Shown here piece after piece: positions 1 through 9,673 of a DNA stretch of 64,000 nucleotides. The translations under genes were made by a program, and so were the position numbers. Under the pieces are notes generated by a model. The model made no database searches and had not been told where the DNA came from. It saw nothing but the letters and a program-made list of their open reading frames with translations. Within the stretch, counting starts at the first letter, position 1. Each line of letters begins with the position of its first letter. The stretch comes from Leptospiraceae bacterium (lineage in GTDB: Bacteria > Spirochaetota > Leptospiria > Leptospirales > Leptospiraceae), in contig JABTUZ010000002.1 of the NCBI GenBank assembly GCA_015075105.1, positions 1,346,426 to 1,410,425 of the forward strand, given 5' to 3'.

Positions 1-151
1 GGAATTGAAACCTGAAGAAGCTGAAAAAGTGTCTATGATGAAAGCTACACTTCTTCCTACAATTCAAAAAGAATGTATGTCCGGCAAATACGACTTAGAT
101 TGCTTATCAAAAGCTACAAATATTGCTGCATTGCAAGCGTGTAAAAAATAA
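1..151 (+). CDS. C-terminal end of a small protein, possibly a small lipoprotein (partial)
   Basis: The frame is open from base 2 to a TAA at 149-151 and gives the last 49 residues of a gene that starts before the window. The piece is helical and polar with three cysteines (ECMSG, LDCLS, LQACKK). Small Cys-containing helical lipoproteins of this kind are common in Leptospira, but assignment to one of those families is a guess. A hairpin terminator follows at 179-212, which supports this being a real gene end. Confidence 0.5.
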   Translation, partial: ELKPEEAEKVSMMKATLLPTIQKECMSGKYDLDCLSKATNIAALQACKK

Positions 152-178
152 TTTCTATTTAGAGATTAATTTAAAGAG

Positions 179-212
179 CCTGAAGCTGTCAAAAGCAGTT
201 TCAGGTTTTTTA
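179..212 (+). terminator. Rho-independent terminator
   Basis: A stem of CCTGAAGCTG paired with CAGTTTCAGG closes over a short loop and is followed by a T run. It sits 28 bp after the stop of the partial gene at the window start. Confidence 0.75.
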
Positions 213-229
213 ATTTTTTTCAAATAGAA

Positions 230-502
230 TTACTCTAATACATAAAAACCTTTTGAGTCAGTATAACAGCCGTGCACCCTATAAATTTTTTCTTTTAAGA
301 AGTATATTTTTTGAGCGTATCTTTCCTTTTTACGGATACACTTTAAACAAATATCAAACCGAATTGCCCACTCACATTCTTCAATACGATAAATCGGAAA
401 TATTCTCAAAAGTGGCTTTGACTCTTCTTCAGCAAATAGACTAATAGAACAAAAAGCAATTGAGACTATTGAGTTTACGATAAATAATTGGCGTACCCGC
501 AA
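230..502 (-). CDS. Small putative exported protein, function unknown
   Basis: A 90-residue protein opens with a basic start and a hydrophobic stretch (about residues 5-24, ending SLFA before EEES), which reads as a signal peptide. The mature part has four cysteines (EECEW, DICLKCIRK, HGCY) that could form disulfides. I recognise no family. The first codons lie in a sequence nearly identical to bases at 16543-16562, so the gene start overlaps a dispersed repeat. Confidence 0.5.
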   Translation of the reverse strand: MRVRQLFIVNSIVSIAFCSISLFAEEESKPLLRIFPIYRIEECEWAIRFDICLKCIRKKERYAQKIYFLKEKIYRVHGCYTDSKGFYVLE

Positions 503-508
503 GATAGA

Positions 509-1549
509 TCAATTGTACTTTTTGAAATAGTTGTACATCACGAATCTCATAAACGGGTGGTAGCAATCTTTTGATATATGCCCGCCATCTGCAAAGCTAT
601 TGCAATAGTATTCCTTGGTGTTGTCCATATCTAAAATTTCAAAATTGTATGTAGAAGTTAGTTTCTTTGTTTTCTCTTCCCAATTAGTAACAAATTTTGA
701 GCTTTTCAATTTTTGTTGCATCGGAATCGAACTTTGAGGCCATACGATTAGCAATGGAATTTTCTCGCTTGCAATCTTTCTTAGGATTTCTTCAAAAAAG
801 TAGTATTGCATTTTAGAATCTCGATAATTTGAAAAAAGCCAATCAATAGTCCTTTGGCTTGTAGCTTCCAAAATTCCAAAATCTTTTTCGACATAGTTTT
901 CGATTGGAGAAAGTGCATTTCCTTTGTTGTCCAATAAAAATTTCTTGGTAGTTTTACCCATCTCTGCTACTGCAATAAACCTCGGATCACTTAATCTTTT
1001 TAATGCAACATTCAAATAGGGTTTATTTTTACTAACTCCAAAAAAAGTCTTTCCAAGATAAAAACTCAAATTATCTTTACCGAAAGCGGTTGCGTATTTG
1101 AATACAAAGGGAAGATCAAAACTATAGGTAAGATTGGAACCACGAAAAACTTTTGAGTTTTCGTTAAATTGGTTTGGGTCTGTTTCGAGCAAGATCAGAT
1201 CTGGCCGGATTCCGTTTTCTAAAATTTTTTCTAAATAGAATAAGTAGTAAGCAGGTGTAGTCACCGCAGAAGAAAAATTATAAATATCCCAATCAGGATA
1301 AAAGTCAGAAAGGTCTTTCGCATCAAAGTACAAAAGCCTTGACGATCCAAGTACAATCATGAGTTTTTTCTTTCTACTTGAATTTTCCTTAACAAGGTTT
1401 TGTAGTAATGTCTTTTTTGTTTCGTAATAGATATAGGTAAAATCTGTCTTTAAATAAGACTTCACTTCTTCTAAAAAAAATATTTTATCAAATAAAAAAA
1501 TTATCGTGAATAAAAAAATCGGATACAGTAAAAATTTATTTTTTCTCAT
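509..1549 (-). CDS. DUF1574-like SGNH-type membrane-anchored protein
   Basis: 346 residues with one N-terminal membrane segment (about 7-25) and an extracytoplasmic SGNH-hydrolase-like domain. Block I reads VLGSSRLLYF (about residues 66-75), and a late GGHIS motif may supply the catalytic His. Such proteins accompany MBOAT acyltransferases and are thought to help acetylate surface glycans or lipids. It overlaps the upstream gene by 14 bp, so the three genes from 3999 to 509 form one operon. The substrate cannot be told from sequence. Confidence 0.65.
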   Translation of the reverse strand: MRKNKFLLYPIFLFTIIFLFDKIFFLEEVKSYLKTDFTYIYYETKKTLLQNLVKENSSRKKKLMIVLGSSRLLYFDAKDLSDFYPDWDIYNFSSAVTTPAYYLFYLEKILENGIRPDLILLETDPNQFNENSKVFRGSNLTYSFDLPFVFKYATAFGKDNLSFYLGKTFFGVSKNKPYLNVALKRLSDPRFIAVAEMGKTTKKFLLDNKGNALSPIENYVEKDFGILEATSQRTIDWLFSNYRDSKMQYYFFEEILRKIASEKIPLLIVWPQSSIPMQQKLKSSKFVTNWEEKTKKLTSTYNFEILDMDNTKEYYCNSFADGGHISKDCYHPFMRFVMYNYFKKYN

Positions 1550-2606
1550 GCTTTTTCACAAACTCTAAAATTTTTGGATATACATACAAGTCAAATTCCT
1601 CGTTTACTTTCTTTTCCCCTTTAGTATTGTAATGAATAGACTCAGAAAATAAATTGTATGGATAGTCATTTTCAGGAAATCGCAAATAGATTGCTTTTGG
1701 AGTTTTTGCAACTTCCTCATGAATAGCGTTATACACTGACTTATAAAATGGGGTTGAGTTTAGCCCTATTGCATGAGGAATTTCAAGAACTACAACAGGA
1801 AGTTCTTCCTTATTGCAATACTCTAAAAATTCCTTGAGTGGGTCTATATTGAATTCTGTTTTCTGCATCGCTGCAATATATGGCTTCATATTTTCAAGAG
1901 AAGAGGCATCTTCCGGTGCAAGAAAAAATGTCCCGAGGTTGATTTGTCCGTTTGTCTTACTCACCATTGTTTCAATAATTTTATTTCTCTCCACATTCGG
2001 AGGTTGAATATTGTTGAACTTATGTAGCTTCAATCCGGAAAAAAACTTTTCTATTCCTTCTCTATATTTTACGGATAATAACAGCTCAGGAATAGATTCC
2101 TTCATAATAAAAAAAAGCTCTTCACCTTTGTATTGCTCAAAATTTTCTTTCATAGAAAATAAATTCAATAGTCTGTGCTTGTATTGACTCCAGAGTGCCT
2201 TGTCTGTGTGAAATGACAATCCCTTAGACAACTGAAACTGTTCTGGATCGGCAGCCCATATTACCATCTTTGGCTTTGGATGGTTGTCTAAATATTTTTT
2301 CAAATAGAATTTAAAATACCTCGGACCTGCTGCGGGAAGGCTAAAATTGTACATGGAATATAAAGTTTTCTCGCTTTTTTTCTTACCAAAAATAGAAAGA
2401 GATCGACTGTCTCCATACATTACAAAATCAAAACTTTCATTTTTATTTTCAGCGATCTTTCTTTTGTATGTAGTAAAAAATGCTCCACCACTATCGATAT
2501 AGTAAAGGTTGGGGATAAAGTGAAGGCTAACTTCCAATGCGATTACAACAAGTATCACAAGATACAGTGCAGGAGTTTTTTTAAAATACGAAATAAATAA
2601 ATTCAT
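1536..2606 (-). CDS. DUF1574-like SGNH-type protein
   Basis: 356 residues with an N-terminal transmembrane anchor (about 12-30) and a periplasmic domain. Block I is MYGDSRSLSIF, and SIHYN near the C-terminus resembles the block V His region. It is a paralogue in architecture of the next gene downstream (509-1549). It overlaps the MBOAT gene upstream by 26 bp, so the two are translationally linked. The likely role is partner of the MBOAT protein in O-acylation of an exported polymer; this is inferred from context. Confidence 0.65.
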   Translation of the reverse strand: MNLFISYFKKTPALYLVILVVIALEVSLHFIPNLYYIDSGGAFFTTYKRKIAENKNESFDFVMYGDSRSLSIFGKKKSEKTLYSMYNFSLPAAGPRYFKFYLKKYLDNHPKPKMVIWAADPEQFQLSKGLSFHTDKALWSQYKHRLLNLFSMKENFEQYKGEELFFIMKESIPELLLSVKYREGIEKFFSGLKLHKFNNIQPPNVERNKIIETMVSKTNGQINLGTFFLAPEDASSLENMKPYIAAMQKTEFNIDPLKEFLEYCNKEELPVVVLEIPHAIGLNSTPFYKSVYNAIHEEVAKTPKAIYLRFPENDYPYNLFSESIHYNTKGEKKVNEEFDLYVYPKILEFVKKHEKK

Positions 2607-3999
2607 TTTTATTAAAATTCCCCAAAATCAAAATAGAATAAAACATCGCAAGATACGCTATAGTTCTTACACCTGTACTTAGCTTAAAAATAGAAAATTC
2701 GTCATTTGTCCTGTATTGGTGAATCTCTATTAACACGAGTAAGAAAATTATTTTTAATACTTTCTCAAACAATATAGGGTCTATTAACCCAAACTCAAAG
2801 AATAATTTTTTTAACAATAGAAATGAAACCGAAACCTCTGACGCTCTAAAAAATACCGCAGATATTGCAAAGAGACCAACCGTAAAAAATATTTTTATGA
2901 TGAGCTTACCATTTTTTATGAATCGAATATTGTCTCCCCCAAGTTTGGGGATATAGGGTTGCATGATTCTGTACAGACTCGTAAGAATACCACCATAAAG
3001 CCCCCAAAGTACAAAGTGCCAACTCGCACCATGCCAAAGCCCCGAAACAAAAAAAGTAATGATATTGTTTGCATGTTGCCGAAATACGCTGACCTTACTT
3101 CCACCGAGAGAGTAATACAAGTAATCTCTAAGCCAAGTCATAAAAGAAATATGCCATCTCTTCCATAGGTCAACAATGTTTGAAGAAAACATCGGTAGAT
3201 TAAAATTTCTCATAAGCTCAAACCCCATGAATTTAGAAAGCCCTCTGGCAATGTCTGAGTATCCTGAAAAATCTCCGTAAATCTGAAAAAAGAAAGCCCA
3301 ACAAGCAATAAACACTTCAAAGCCAGTGGCGCTTTTATTTGAAAAAATCGGATCTACAATAAACGAAAGATTGTCTGCCACAAATACTTTTTTAAAAAAA
3401 CCGAGTAAGCAAAGAAAAGCACCTTTTTGTAATTCGTCATAACTAATTTTTCTTTCGCTTAACACTTGCGGAAGTAGTCTTGTCGCTCTTTCAATAGGTC
3501 CTGCTACAAGCTGAGGAAAAAATGAAACGAACAGAGCGAAGTCAAAAAAATTTCTGACAGGCTTCAACTCTCCTCTGTAAACATCAATAGTGTAGGACAT
3601 TGTTTGAAAAGTATAAAATGAAATTCCAAGCGGCAAAGCGTAATTCAACAAAACAGGGTTTACACTAAACCCAAGACCGCCTAACGCATCTTTTGCGCTA
3701 ACCACAAAAAAATTGTAGTATTTGAAAAATCCTAAAATACCAAGATTAGAACAAACGCTTAGGGTAAGATAAAGTTTTTTTCTCTTTAAATTATCACTTG
3801 AATTTTCAATTCCAATAGAAGCAATATAATCAATTACACTCGATACAAAAAGTAGCACTAAATAACGCACATCCCAATAGCCATAGAAAAAATAACTGGC
3901 TACAAGGAGCATGCGATTTTGAACTTTATGGGTTGTTTTTAGATATAAAAAATATACGATTGGGAAAAATAACAGAAAATCTAATGAATTAAATATCAT
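2581..3999 (-). CDS. MBOAT family O-acyltransferase (AlgI-like)
   Basis: 472 residues with about ten membrane segments. The start (MIFNSLDFLLFFPIVYF) and the motif GLWHGASWHFVLWG (about 330-343), which holds the invariant MBOAT His, are typical of AlgI/DltB-like enzymes. These move acyl groups across the inner membrane for use on exported glycans. It is first in an operon with two SGNH-type proteins, the common pairing for acetylation of surface polymers. Confidence 0.88.
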   Translation of the reverse strand: MIFNSLDFLLFFPIVYFLYLKTTHKVQNRMLLVASYFFYGYWDVRYLVLLFVSSVIDYIASIGIENSSDNLKRKKLYLTLSVCSNLGILGFFKYYNFFVVSAKDALGGLGFSVNPVLLNYALPLGISFYTFQTMSYTIDVYRGELKPVRNFFDFALFVSFFPQLVAGPIERATRLLPQVLSERKISYDELQKGAFLCLLGFFKKVFVADNLSFIVDPIFSNKSATGFEVFIACWAFFFQIYGDFSGYSDIARGLSKFMGFELMRNFNLPMFSSNIVDLWKRWHISFMTWLRDYLYYSLGGSKVSVFRQHANNIITFFVSGLWHGASWHFVLWGLYGGILTSLYRIMQPYIPKLGGDNIRFIKNGKLIIKIFFTVGLFAISAVFFRASEVSVSFLLLKKLFFEFGLIDPILFEKVLKIIFLLVLIEIHQYRTNDEFSIFKLSTGVRTIAYLAMFYSILILGNFNKNEFIYFVF

Positions 4000-4118
4000 T
4001 GCTTAAAAATTATGCCCGTATAGCAAAGAAAAACCCGGCTATACGAGATTACAAGAGATATATGTCAAACGATTAGAAATTTTTCACCAAGATAAAACTT
4101 CATGCACTACAGTGGACA

Positions 4119-4478
4119 TCAAACTGCAATCATCGAAGATTTTCTTTTTTTCTTTAACGCACTAAACCAATCATCTGCTTCTTTTTTATAGGAAACTAAT
4201 TTCTTCAAATAGTCTCTCTTTTCAGGATTTAAGATTTCTCTTGCTTCCTTTATAATCTCTTCAATTATTTTTATATGAAACGTAAAATAACTCGTGAATA
4301 AATTATAAAATTTATCATCAGACATTTCCCACGGTCTTGAAAAAATATCTTGAGAGAAATTCTCCAAGTCCTTGAAATCTGTATCATGGTCTCTTTCGTA
4401 GTGAGTATTAATAATCGCTACATTATCTGTTATGTCAGTCAATTGCTGAAAATATGGTTCTAATTCCGGGAAGTCCAA
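4119..4478 (-). CDS. Hypothetical helical protein
   Basis: 119 residues, mostly charged and helical, with no signal peptide or membrane segment and a basic C-terminus (LKKKRKSS). I recognise no family. It stands alone between the acyltransferase operon and an SRPBCC gene on the same strand. Confidence 0.55.
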   Translation of the reverse strand: MDFPELEPYFQQLTDITDNVAIINTHYERDHDTDFKDLENFSQDIFSRPWEMSDDKFYNLFTSYFTFHIKIIEEIIKEAREILNPEKRDYLKKLVSYKKEADDWFSALKKKRKSSMIAV

Positions 4479-4530
4479 AGCTCATACCTTCCTAAAAAAA
4501 ATTACTACAATGTCATGTTTTTAAAATGGC

Positions 4531-4986
4531 TTAAACTTTCAACTTATTTTTAGGAGGAACAACTCCATTCCATTTCCCAAGAAATTCTTTTAGTTTTTCT
4601 ACCTGATCGTCCCAGCCGGCTTTTGCGCCCAAAACCCAGTTGTCAAATTTTTCTAAAATGGGGTAGCCGGAATTGATTAACTCCAACTTAGAGTTTTCAC
4701 CATCTTGGATAAAGTTTAGCTTCAATTCTATATCTCCCGCAGGGTGATCCAACCACTTCAATTCAATACTTTTTCCGGGCTCAATTGATTTGTATATACC
4801 ATTTGTTGTATATTCTCCTTCATTTCCGAATTTCCAGCTCCATGAAAATTTTTCACCGAGTATCGGACGACCGGTTACTTTATCTGCAAGCCATTGAACC
4901 AAAACTTCGTTTACTGTCACGGCATTCCAAACCCTGTCAATTGGATAGGGGATAGAGTAGGTCAATTTTAAATCTCTCGTATTCAT
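4531..4986 (-). CDS. SRPBCC (AHSA1-like) ligand-binding protein
   Basis: 151 residues with the AHSA1/START-like pattern: the opening IPYPIDRVWNAVT, the central IELKWLDHPAG and the closing helix GWDDQVEKLKEFLGKW. The fold is a helix-grip that holds hydrophobic ligands; no catalytic role is evident. It begins 4 bp after the stop of the adjacent SDR gene, so the two are probably co-transcribed. Confidence 0.8.
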   Translation of the reverse strand: MNTRDLKLTYSIPYPIDRVWNAVTVNEVLVQWLADKVTGRPILGEKFSWSWKFGNEGEYTTNGIYKSIEPGKSIELKWLDHPAGDIELKLNFIQDGENSKLELINSGYPILEKFDNWVLGAKAGWDDQVEKLKEFLGKWNGVVPPKNKLKV

Positions 4987-4990
4987 AGAA

Positions 4991-5779
4991 TCAATGGAAA
5001 TCTTTATACAATTTCTTGAAAAGAATTTTCTCTAATTTCGCAGGAGCAAAAAGCCTCATCCATTTTACAAAATTACCAGACTTATCCATAGTTACAAGCC
5101 TAGATCTTGGATTTTCTACTGCTTGCAACATAGCCTGTGCGACCTCTTCTGGAGTTTTAATCTTTCCGTGGTGTTGGCTTTCGTCTAACGTATTGCCTTT
5201 TGCGTCTAACCCGGAAGTTCTTAAATTTGTTTTTGTGTAAGGTGGACAGAATAAAATCGACCGCACTTTTTCTTCCATAAGCTCAATTCTAAGAGATTCA
5301 AAAACTGCATGCAAAGCTGATTTAGAAGAAGAGTACGCCGATCTACCCGGGATCCCATACAATCCGGATACAGTTGAGGTAGTAATAATCACCCCTTTTG
5401 CGGCTTTAATCAAAGGAAGTAAAAGCATAGTCAAGTGAACTGTGCCAAAAAAATTAATATCGAAAGTTTTTCTAAACACTTCTATTTTCGTTTCATCAAA
5501 CCTGCCGTGAGTCGTGATCCCTGCATTATTGAAAAGTACATCTAAATTTTCGGTATTGGAAAATACTTTCTTTTGTAGTTTTTTTAAATCCTTATCTGAG
5601 CTAATGTCGCATTGAACAGGTACGATTTCTGCCATTCCTTTTGAAACAACCGGCAAGTCTTTTGCAACCGCAAAAATCTTACACGGAATCGTTGACAACA
5701 CATTTGCAAGAGCGAGTCCGATTCCACTGGAAGCACCGGATATTAGTATAGTTTTAGTTTTCCACAAATCAAGTTTCAT
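4991..5779 (-). CDS. Short-chain dehydrogenase/reductase
   Basis: 262 residues with the classical SDR signature: the nucleotide-binding [10 protein letters not shown] (about 15-24), NNAG (about 86-89) and the catalytic SAYSSSK. It is a soluble NAD(P)-dependent oxidoreductase of unknown substrate. It is the first gene of a two-gene unit with the SRPBCC protein. Confidence 0.88.
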   Translation of the reverse strand: MKLDLWKTKTILISGASSGIGLALANVLSTIPCKIFAVAKDLPVVSKGMAEIVPVQCDISSDKDLKKLQKKVFSNTENLDVLFNNAGITTHGRFDETKIEVFRKTFDINFFGTVHLTMLLLPLIKAAKGVIITTSTVSGLYGIPGRSAYSSSKSALHAVFESLRIELMEEKVRSILFCPPYTKTNLRTSGLDAKGNTLDESQHHGKIKTPEEVAQAMLQAVENPRSRLVTMDKSGNFVKWMRLFAPAKLEKILFKKLYKDFH

Positions 5780-5934
5780 AATTTAATGAATAACTTGAAT
5801 TGGTCGAATATTCTTACAAGTCGTTTTTGCAAGAGTATAAATAAATTTTGGATACAAAATCAAAATATATTCTTTCTCAAAACAAAAAAATAATAGGAAT
5901 AAAAACATAAATTTTCATTATAACTTTTGAACCT

Positions 5935-6624
5935 ATGAAAGAGTTTACTTGGTTAATTGGATTTTTATTTTTATTTAACTCTATACTATCAACCTCAGAA
6001 ATACCAATCCCTATCATAAAAGCTGCGGAAAAATATCGATCAGAAAGAGAAAAGCTAAAAACGTACCAAGTCGAGCAGGAAATCTTAACAACAACTATCG
6101 TTCAAAATACTTCTGAATCTCAAACAGAAAAACGAAAACAAATAGGGTATTTTGTCTCACCAAATAAATACTACTTTCTTATCAAAGAAAAAAAAATCAA
6201 TGGGATAGAGCAGGAGATATACGGAAACTTAGAGAAAACCGAAAGACAAAAAAATGATTGGTTATCCAAAAATGGGATGTCTCTATTTCGATTTCAGGTT
6301 ATTTCTTATCACGATAACTTTATAAAATACTCTGTCACTCCCAAACAAACCAAAAGCCACAAAAATGAAAAAGGAGAGATTTGGATAAGACTAAAAGATT
6401 ACAGAATTAAAAAAATCATCTCTGAGCCTGTTTTACTTGGAAAAGAAATTCAGAGTTATCAATTGAGTTTGAACTTTGAGGATGAATTAGAATTTCAAGA
6501 GCCAAGCCAATCCATTCTAAATGTAGTGTTACGAGAAAAAGATACGATAAAAAAAATCCGAATTCAGGCTGATTTCAGAAAATATAAATTCAACACTCCC
6601 ATCCCTTCTTCTATAACGAGATAA
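5935..6624 (+). CDS. Putative exported protein, function unknown
   Basis: 229 residues with an N-terminal hydrophobic signal (about 5-20). The rest is rich in beta strands and lysine. The layout loosely recalls outer-membrane lipoprotein-sorting or LolA-like proteins, but I see no firm motif. It is transcribed away from the SDR gene and just upstream of the phosphatase gene. Confidence 0.55.
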   Translation: MKEFTWLIGFLFLFNSILSTSEIPIPIIKAAEKYRSEREKLKTYQVEQEILTTTIVQNTSESQTEKRKQIGYFVSPNKYYFLIKEKKINGIEQEIYGNLEKTERQKNDWLSKNGMSLFRFQVISYHDNFIKYSVTPKQTKSHKNEKGEIWIRLKDYRIKKIISEPVLLGKEIQSYQLSLNFEDELEFQEPSQSILNVVLREKDTIKKIRIQADFRKYKFNTPIPSSITR

Positions 6625-6682
6625 TAAATAATACAACCCCTAAATATCTTGACAATCCCATTCAAGTTCAGAAAATAGAAAC

Positions 6683-8428
6683 ATGTCGCAAAAACGGCTC
6701 ACCCTTCAACTGATTTCCTATATTACAAGTCGAATCAACTCTACAGATGATTTGAAAGAACTGCTTGGAAATATTATGGACACCACCAGAGAAATTTTGA
6801 ACACAGAGGGTTGCTCACTACTTTTGTACGACAAAGAATCGGACTCTCTTATTTTCAAAGTAGTGAAAGGAGACAAAGGAGAAAATTTGTCTGACCTGAA
6901 AGTCCCCCGTGGAAAGGGAATCGCAGGGTATGTACTGGAAACTTTAGAATCTATAATTGTAAACGATGCAAAAAATGACCCTAGGATTTACAGGAACATA
7001 GACGAAAAAGCAGGATTTCAAACTAAAAATCTGATTTGTGTACCAATGATTGCACAAGGAGAGATTCAAGGAGTACTGGAAGCAGTAAATTCTATCGACA
7101 GGCAATTATTTGAAGAAAAAGATATTCAATTATTAAAATACCTATCTGACCTTGCAGCAATCGCAATCAGAAATAGAATCCTGATCGATGAATTAAAATC
7201 CAGAGTAAGTGAGCTGGACTGTTTATTTCAAATCAGCCAAGCTCTATCTTCTATTTCTGACCTTGATAAATTTTTAGAGCTCGCAGTAAAAACAATTTCA
7301 GAAGTGTTATCGGTAAACAGAGTGTCGATTGTTTTTAAAGATCCGAATTCTGATTTTTATAAGGTGTCCAATTCTTCAGGATTTTCTTTAGACGAAGACT
7401 CTGCTATAATTTCATCTTCTTCAAATATTATTACAAAAGTACTCAAGACCGGTGAGCCTATTTTAGTAGAGAATACAGAGCAATCAGAATTTAATTATTC
7501 AAGACCGGAAATTTACCAAACAAAATCTTTTCTATCCGTCCCTATTAAGAATGATACCGAGGTAATTGGAGTTCTAAGTGTTGCGGACAAAAAATCAAAG
7601 CAAGCCTTTGACCTTATGGATTTACGGGTAGTGACAACTATTTCAAATCAAATATCAGATGCGTATAACGCACTTCTCGTAAAAGAACAAAACGAAAAAT
7701 TAGAGGCTATCGACAGAGACATGCAGATAGCCTCTGAAATTCAAAAATATTCTCTACCTAACATTCCTAAAAAAATCGGTGAATTAGAAATCGAAACATT
7801 TTATGAGGCATCGAAAGAAATTGGAGGAGACTTCTATGACTTAATTTATCACAACCCGGAAGAAGTATCTATTATCATCGCAGACGTTTCCGGGAAGGGA
7901 ATTCCAGCAGCGCTATTTATGGAGTTTTCAAAAACAATTATTGCCCAAGAAACAGCAAGATGCACCTCCACAAGTCAAAGTCTTGCCAACACGAATTATT
8001 TAGTCAGAGAAAGATCCGGATATTTTATGTTTGTAACACTCATGCTTATTCGGATCAACTCTAAAACCAAAAAACTACTCTACTCCAGTGCAGGTCACAA
8101 TAGACAATTGCTTTACAAGTCAAAGGAAAAAAAAGTAGAATTTCTATCAGGGAAGGGAACTCCTCTCGGAATTGGGGAATCTGTTTTTTCTGAGCATACC
8201 GTAAATTATTCCACAGGAGATTTGATCTTACTCTACACAGACGGAATCACCGAGACAGAAAACGAATCAGGGGATTTGTTTGGAGAAGAAAGACTTGTCA
8301 ACCTAATTGAATCCAATGGCGATTTACCAATTGGTGAGTTGAAGAAATTGATTCGCTCTACTACTCAAAATTTTCAAGGAAAAGCCGAGGTTCACGACGA
8401 TTATACTTTTCTATTAATGAGACTCTAA
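6683..8428 (+). CDS. GAF-GAF-SpoIIE (PP2C-type) serine phosphatase, RsbU-like
   Basis: 581 residues. Two GAF sensor domains (about 15-165 and 185-330) are joined by a coiled linker to a SpoIIE phosphatase domain (about 360-581). The phosphatase motifs [23 protein letters not shown] and LLYTDGITE carry the metal-binding aspartates. RsbU-like enzymes dephosphorylate anti-sigma antagonists; no partner gene is adjacent, so its target is unknown. Confidence 0.9.
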   Translation: MSQKRLTLQLISYITSRINSTDDLKELLGNIMDTTREILNTEGCSLLLYDKESDSLIFKVVKGDKGENLSDLKVPRGKGIAGYVLETLESIIVNDAKNDPRIYRNIDEKAGFQTKNLICVPMIAQGEIQGVLEAVNSIDRQLFEEKDIQLLKYLSDLAAIAIRNRILIDELKSRVSELDCLFQISQALSSISDLDKFLELAVKTISEVLSVNRVSIVFKDPNSDFYKVSNSSGFSLDEDSAIISSSSNIITKVLKTGEPILVENTEQSEFNYSRPEIYQTKSFLSVPIKNDTEVIGVLSVADKKSKQAFDLMDLRVVTTISNQISDAYNALLVKEQNEKLEAIDRDMQIASEIQKYSLPNIPKKIGELEIETFYEASKEIGGDFYDLIYHNPEEVSIIIADVSGKGIPAALFMEFSKTIIAQETARCTSTSQSLANTNYLVRERSGYFMFVTLMLIRINSKTKKLLYSSAGHNRQLLYKSKEKKVEFLSGKGTPLGIGESVFSEHTVNYSTGDLILLYTDGITETENESGDLFGEERLVNLIESNGDLPIGELKKLIRSTTQNFQGKAEVHDDYTFLLMRL

Positions 8429-8508
8429 TGAAAGTTCTTGTTTTCAACACCTGCCCTGAAATCTCTGGTAAATAAAAGAATTTTATTAAAAAATCAGGTC
8501 AAATAGAT

Positions 8509-9561
8509 ATGAAAGTAAAAGTTGGTATATTAGGCGCAACCGGATCCGTAGGACAAAGATTTGTTCAACTCTTAGAAAATCACGAATACTTTGAAGTAGT
8601 TTCTCTTGCTGCTTCAGAAAAAAGTGCCGGGAAAACTTACGAAGAAGTTATGTCTTCCAGATGGAAAATTTCCTCTGATATTCCTGACTACGCCAAAAAA
8701 ATCAAGATTGTTCTTCCAAAACCTTCTGAAACCCCCGGAGTTTCCATTGTGTTTTCAGGGCTTGATAGCGATATTGCAGGAGAAGTAGAAACAGAATATG
8801 CAAATGCGGGGGTTCTTGTAATCTCCAATTCTAAAAATCATAGATACGATAAAAATGTTCCTATACTTTCTGCCGAAGTCAATCCAGACCACCTAAGCGT
8901 GTTAGAATTCCAGAAAACAAAAGGAAAAATCATTACAAATTCCAATTGCACGATCATGGGAGCTACAATTAGTTTGAAACCCATTTATGATAACTTTGGC
9001 ATTGATTCCGTTTTTTTTGTATCCATGCAAGCAATTTCTGGAGCCGGTTATCCGGGAGTACCGACTATGGATATTTTGGGAAACGTAATTCCGTATATTT
9101 CAGGTGAAGAAGAAAAAGTTCAATTAGAGCCTTTGAAATGCCTCGGAAGAATTGAAAATGGGCAAATTGTAAACGCTTCCTTTCAGATTTCTGCTCACTG
9201 CAATAGAGTGCCTGTTTTTGACGGACACACAGTATGTATTTCTGTAAAATTAAAATCAAAAACCACAGAATCCGAAATAAAAAAACTCTGGGAAAATTTT
9301 TCGGGAGAGCCTCAAAAGTTAAACTTGCCCTCAGCTCCAAAAAAAGCTATTCTTTATAGAGAAGAGGCAGACAGACCTCAACCAAGACTCGACTTGAATA
9401 CAGGAGGAGGGATGACTACCGTAGTTGGAAGGTTGAGACAGGATCCGATTTTTGACTTCAAATATGTTGTTCTAAGCCACAACACTATTCGGGGAGCCGC
9501 AGGTGCAGCTATCCTGAATGCAGAGCTTGCTTACAAAAAAGGATTAGTCAAAATAAATTAG
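8509..9561 (+). CDS. asd: Aspartate-semialdehyde dehydrogenase
   Basis: 350 residues. The Rossmann motif GATGSVGQ (9-16), the catalytic cysteine C147 in NSNCTIMG and the later SAHCNRVPV define Asd. It reduces aspartyl phosphate to aspartate semialdehyde for Lys, Thr and Met synthesis. The semialdehyde is also the substrate of the carboxynorspermidine route encoded by nspC (17.1 kb) and the synthase at 47.3 kb. A long hairpin closes the transcript at 9574-9609. Confidence 0.93.
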   Translation: MKVKVGILGATGSVGQRFVQLLENHEYFEVVSLAASEKSAGKTYEEVMSSRWKISSDIPDYAKKIKIVLPKPSETPGVSIVFSGLDSDIAGEVETEYANAGVLVISNSKNHRYDKNVPILSAEVNPDHLSVLEFQKTKGKIITNSNCTIMGATISLKPIYDNFGIDSVFFVSMQAISGAGYPGVPTMDILGNVIPYISGEEEKVQLEPLKCLGRIENGQIVNASFQISAHCNRVPVFDGHTVCISVKLKSKTTESEIKKLWENFSGEPQKLNLPSAPKKAILYREEADRPQPRLDLNTGGGMTTVVGRLRQDPIFDFKYVVLSHNTIRGAAGAAILNAELAYKKGLVKIN

Positions 9562-9573
9562 AAACATTGTAAA

Positions 9574-9609
9574 TTTTTCTTAGTTAAATAGAAATTTAAC
9601 TAAGAAAAA
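9574..9609. terminator. Hairpin terminator after asd
   Basis: TTTTCTTAGTTAAAT and its exact complement flank a 4-base loop, with A and T runs on both sides. The symmetric form could act in both directions, but only asd ends here. Confidence 0.75.
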
Positions 9610-9673
9610 TGCCGAAAATTGAATTACCAGTCCAACAATCAAGTAATATTGGGACAAACCGGTTAGTGCAATT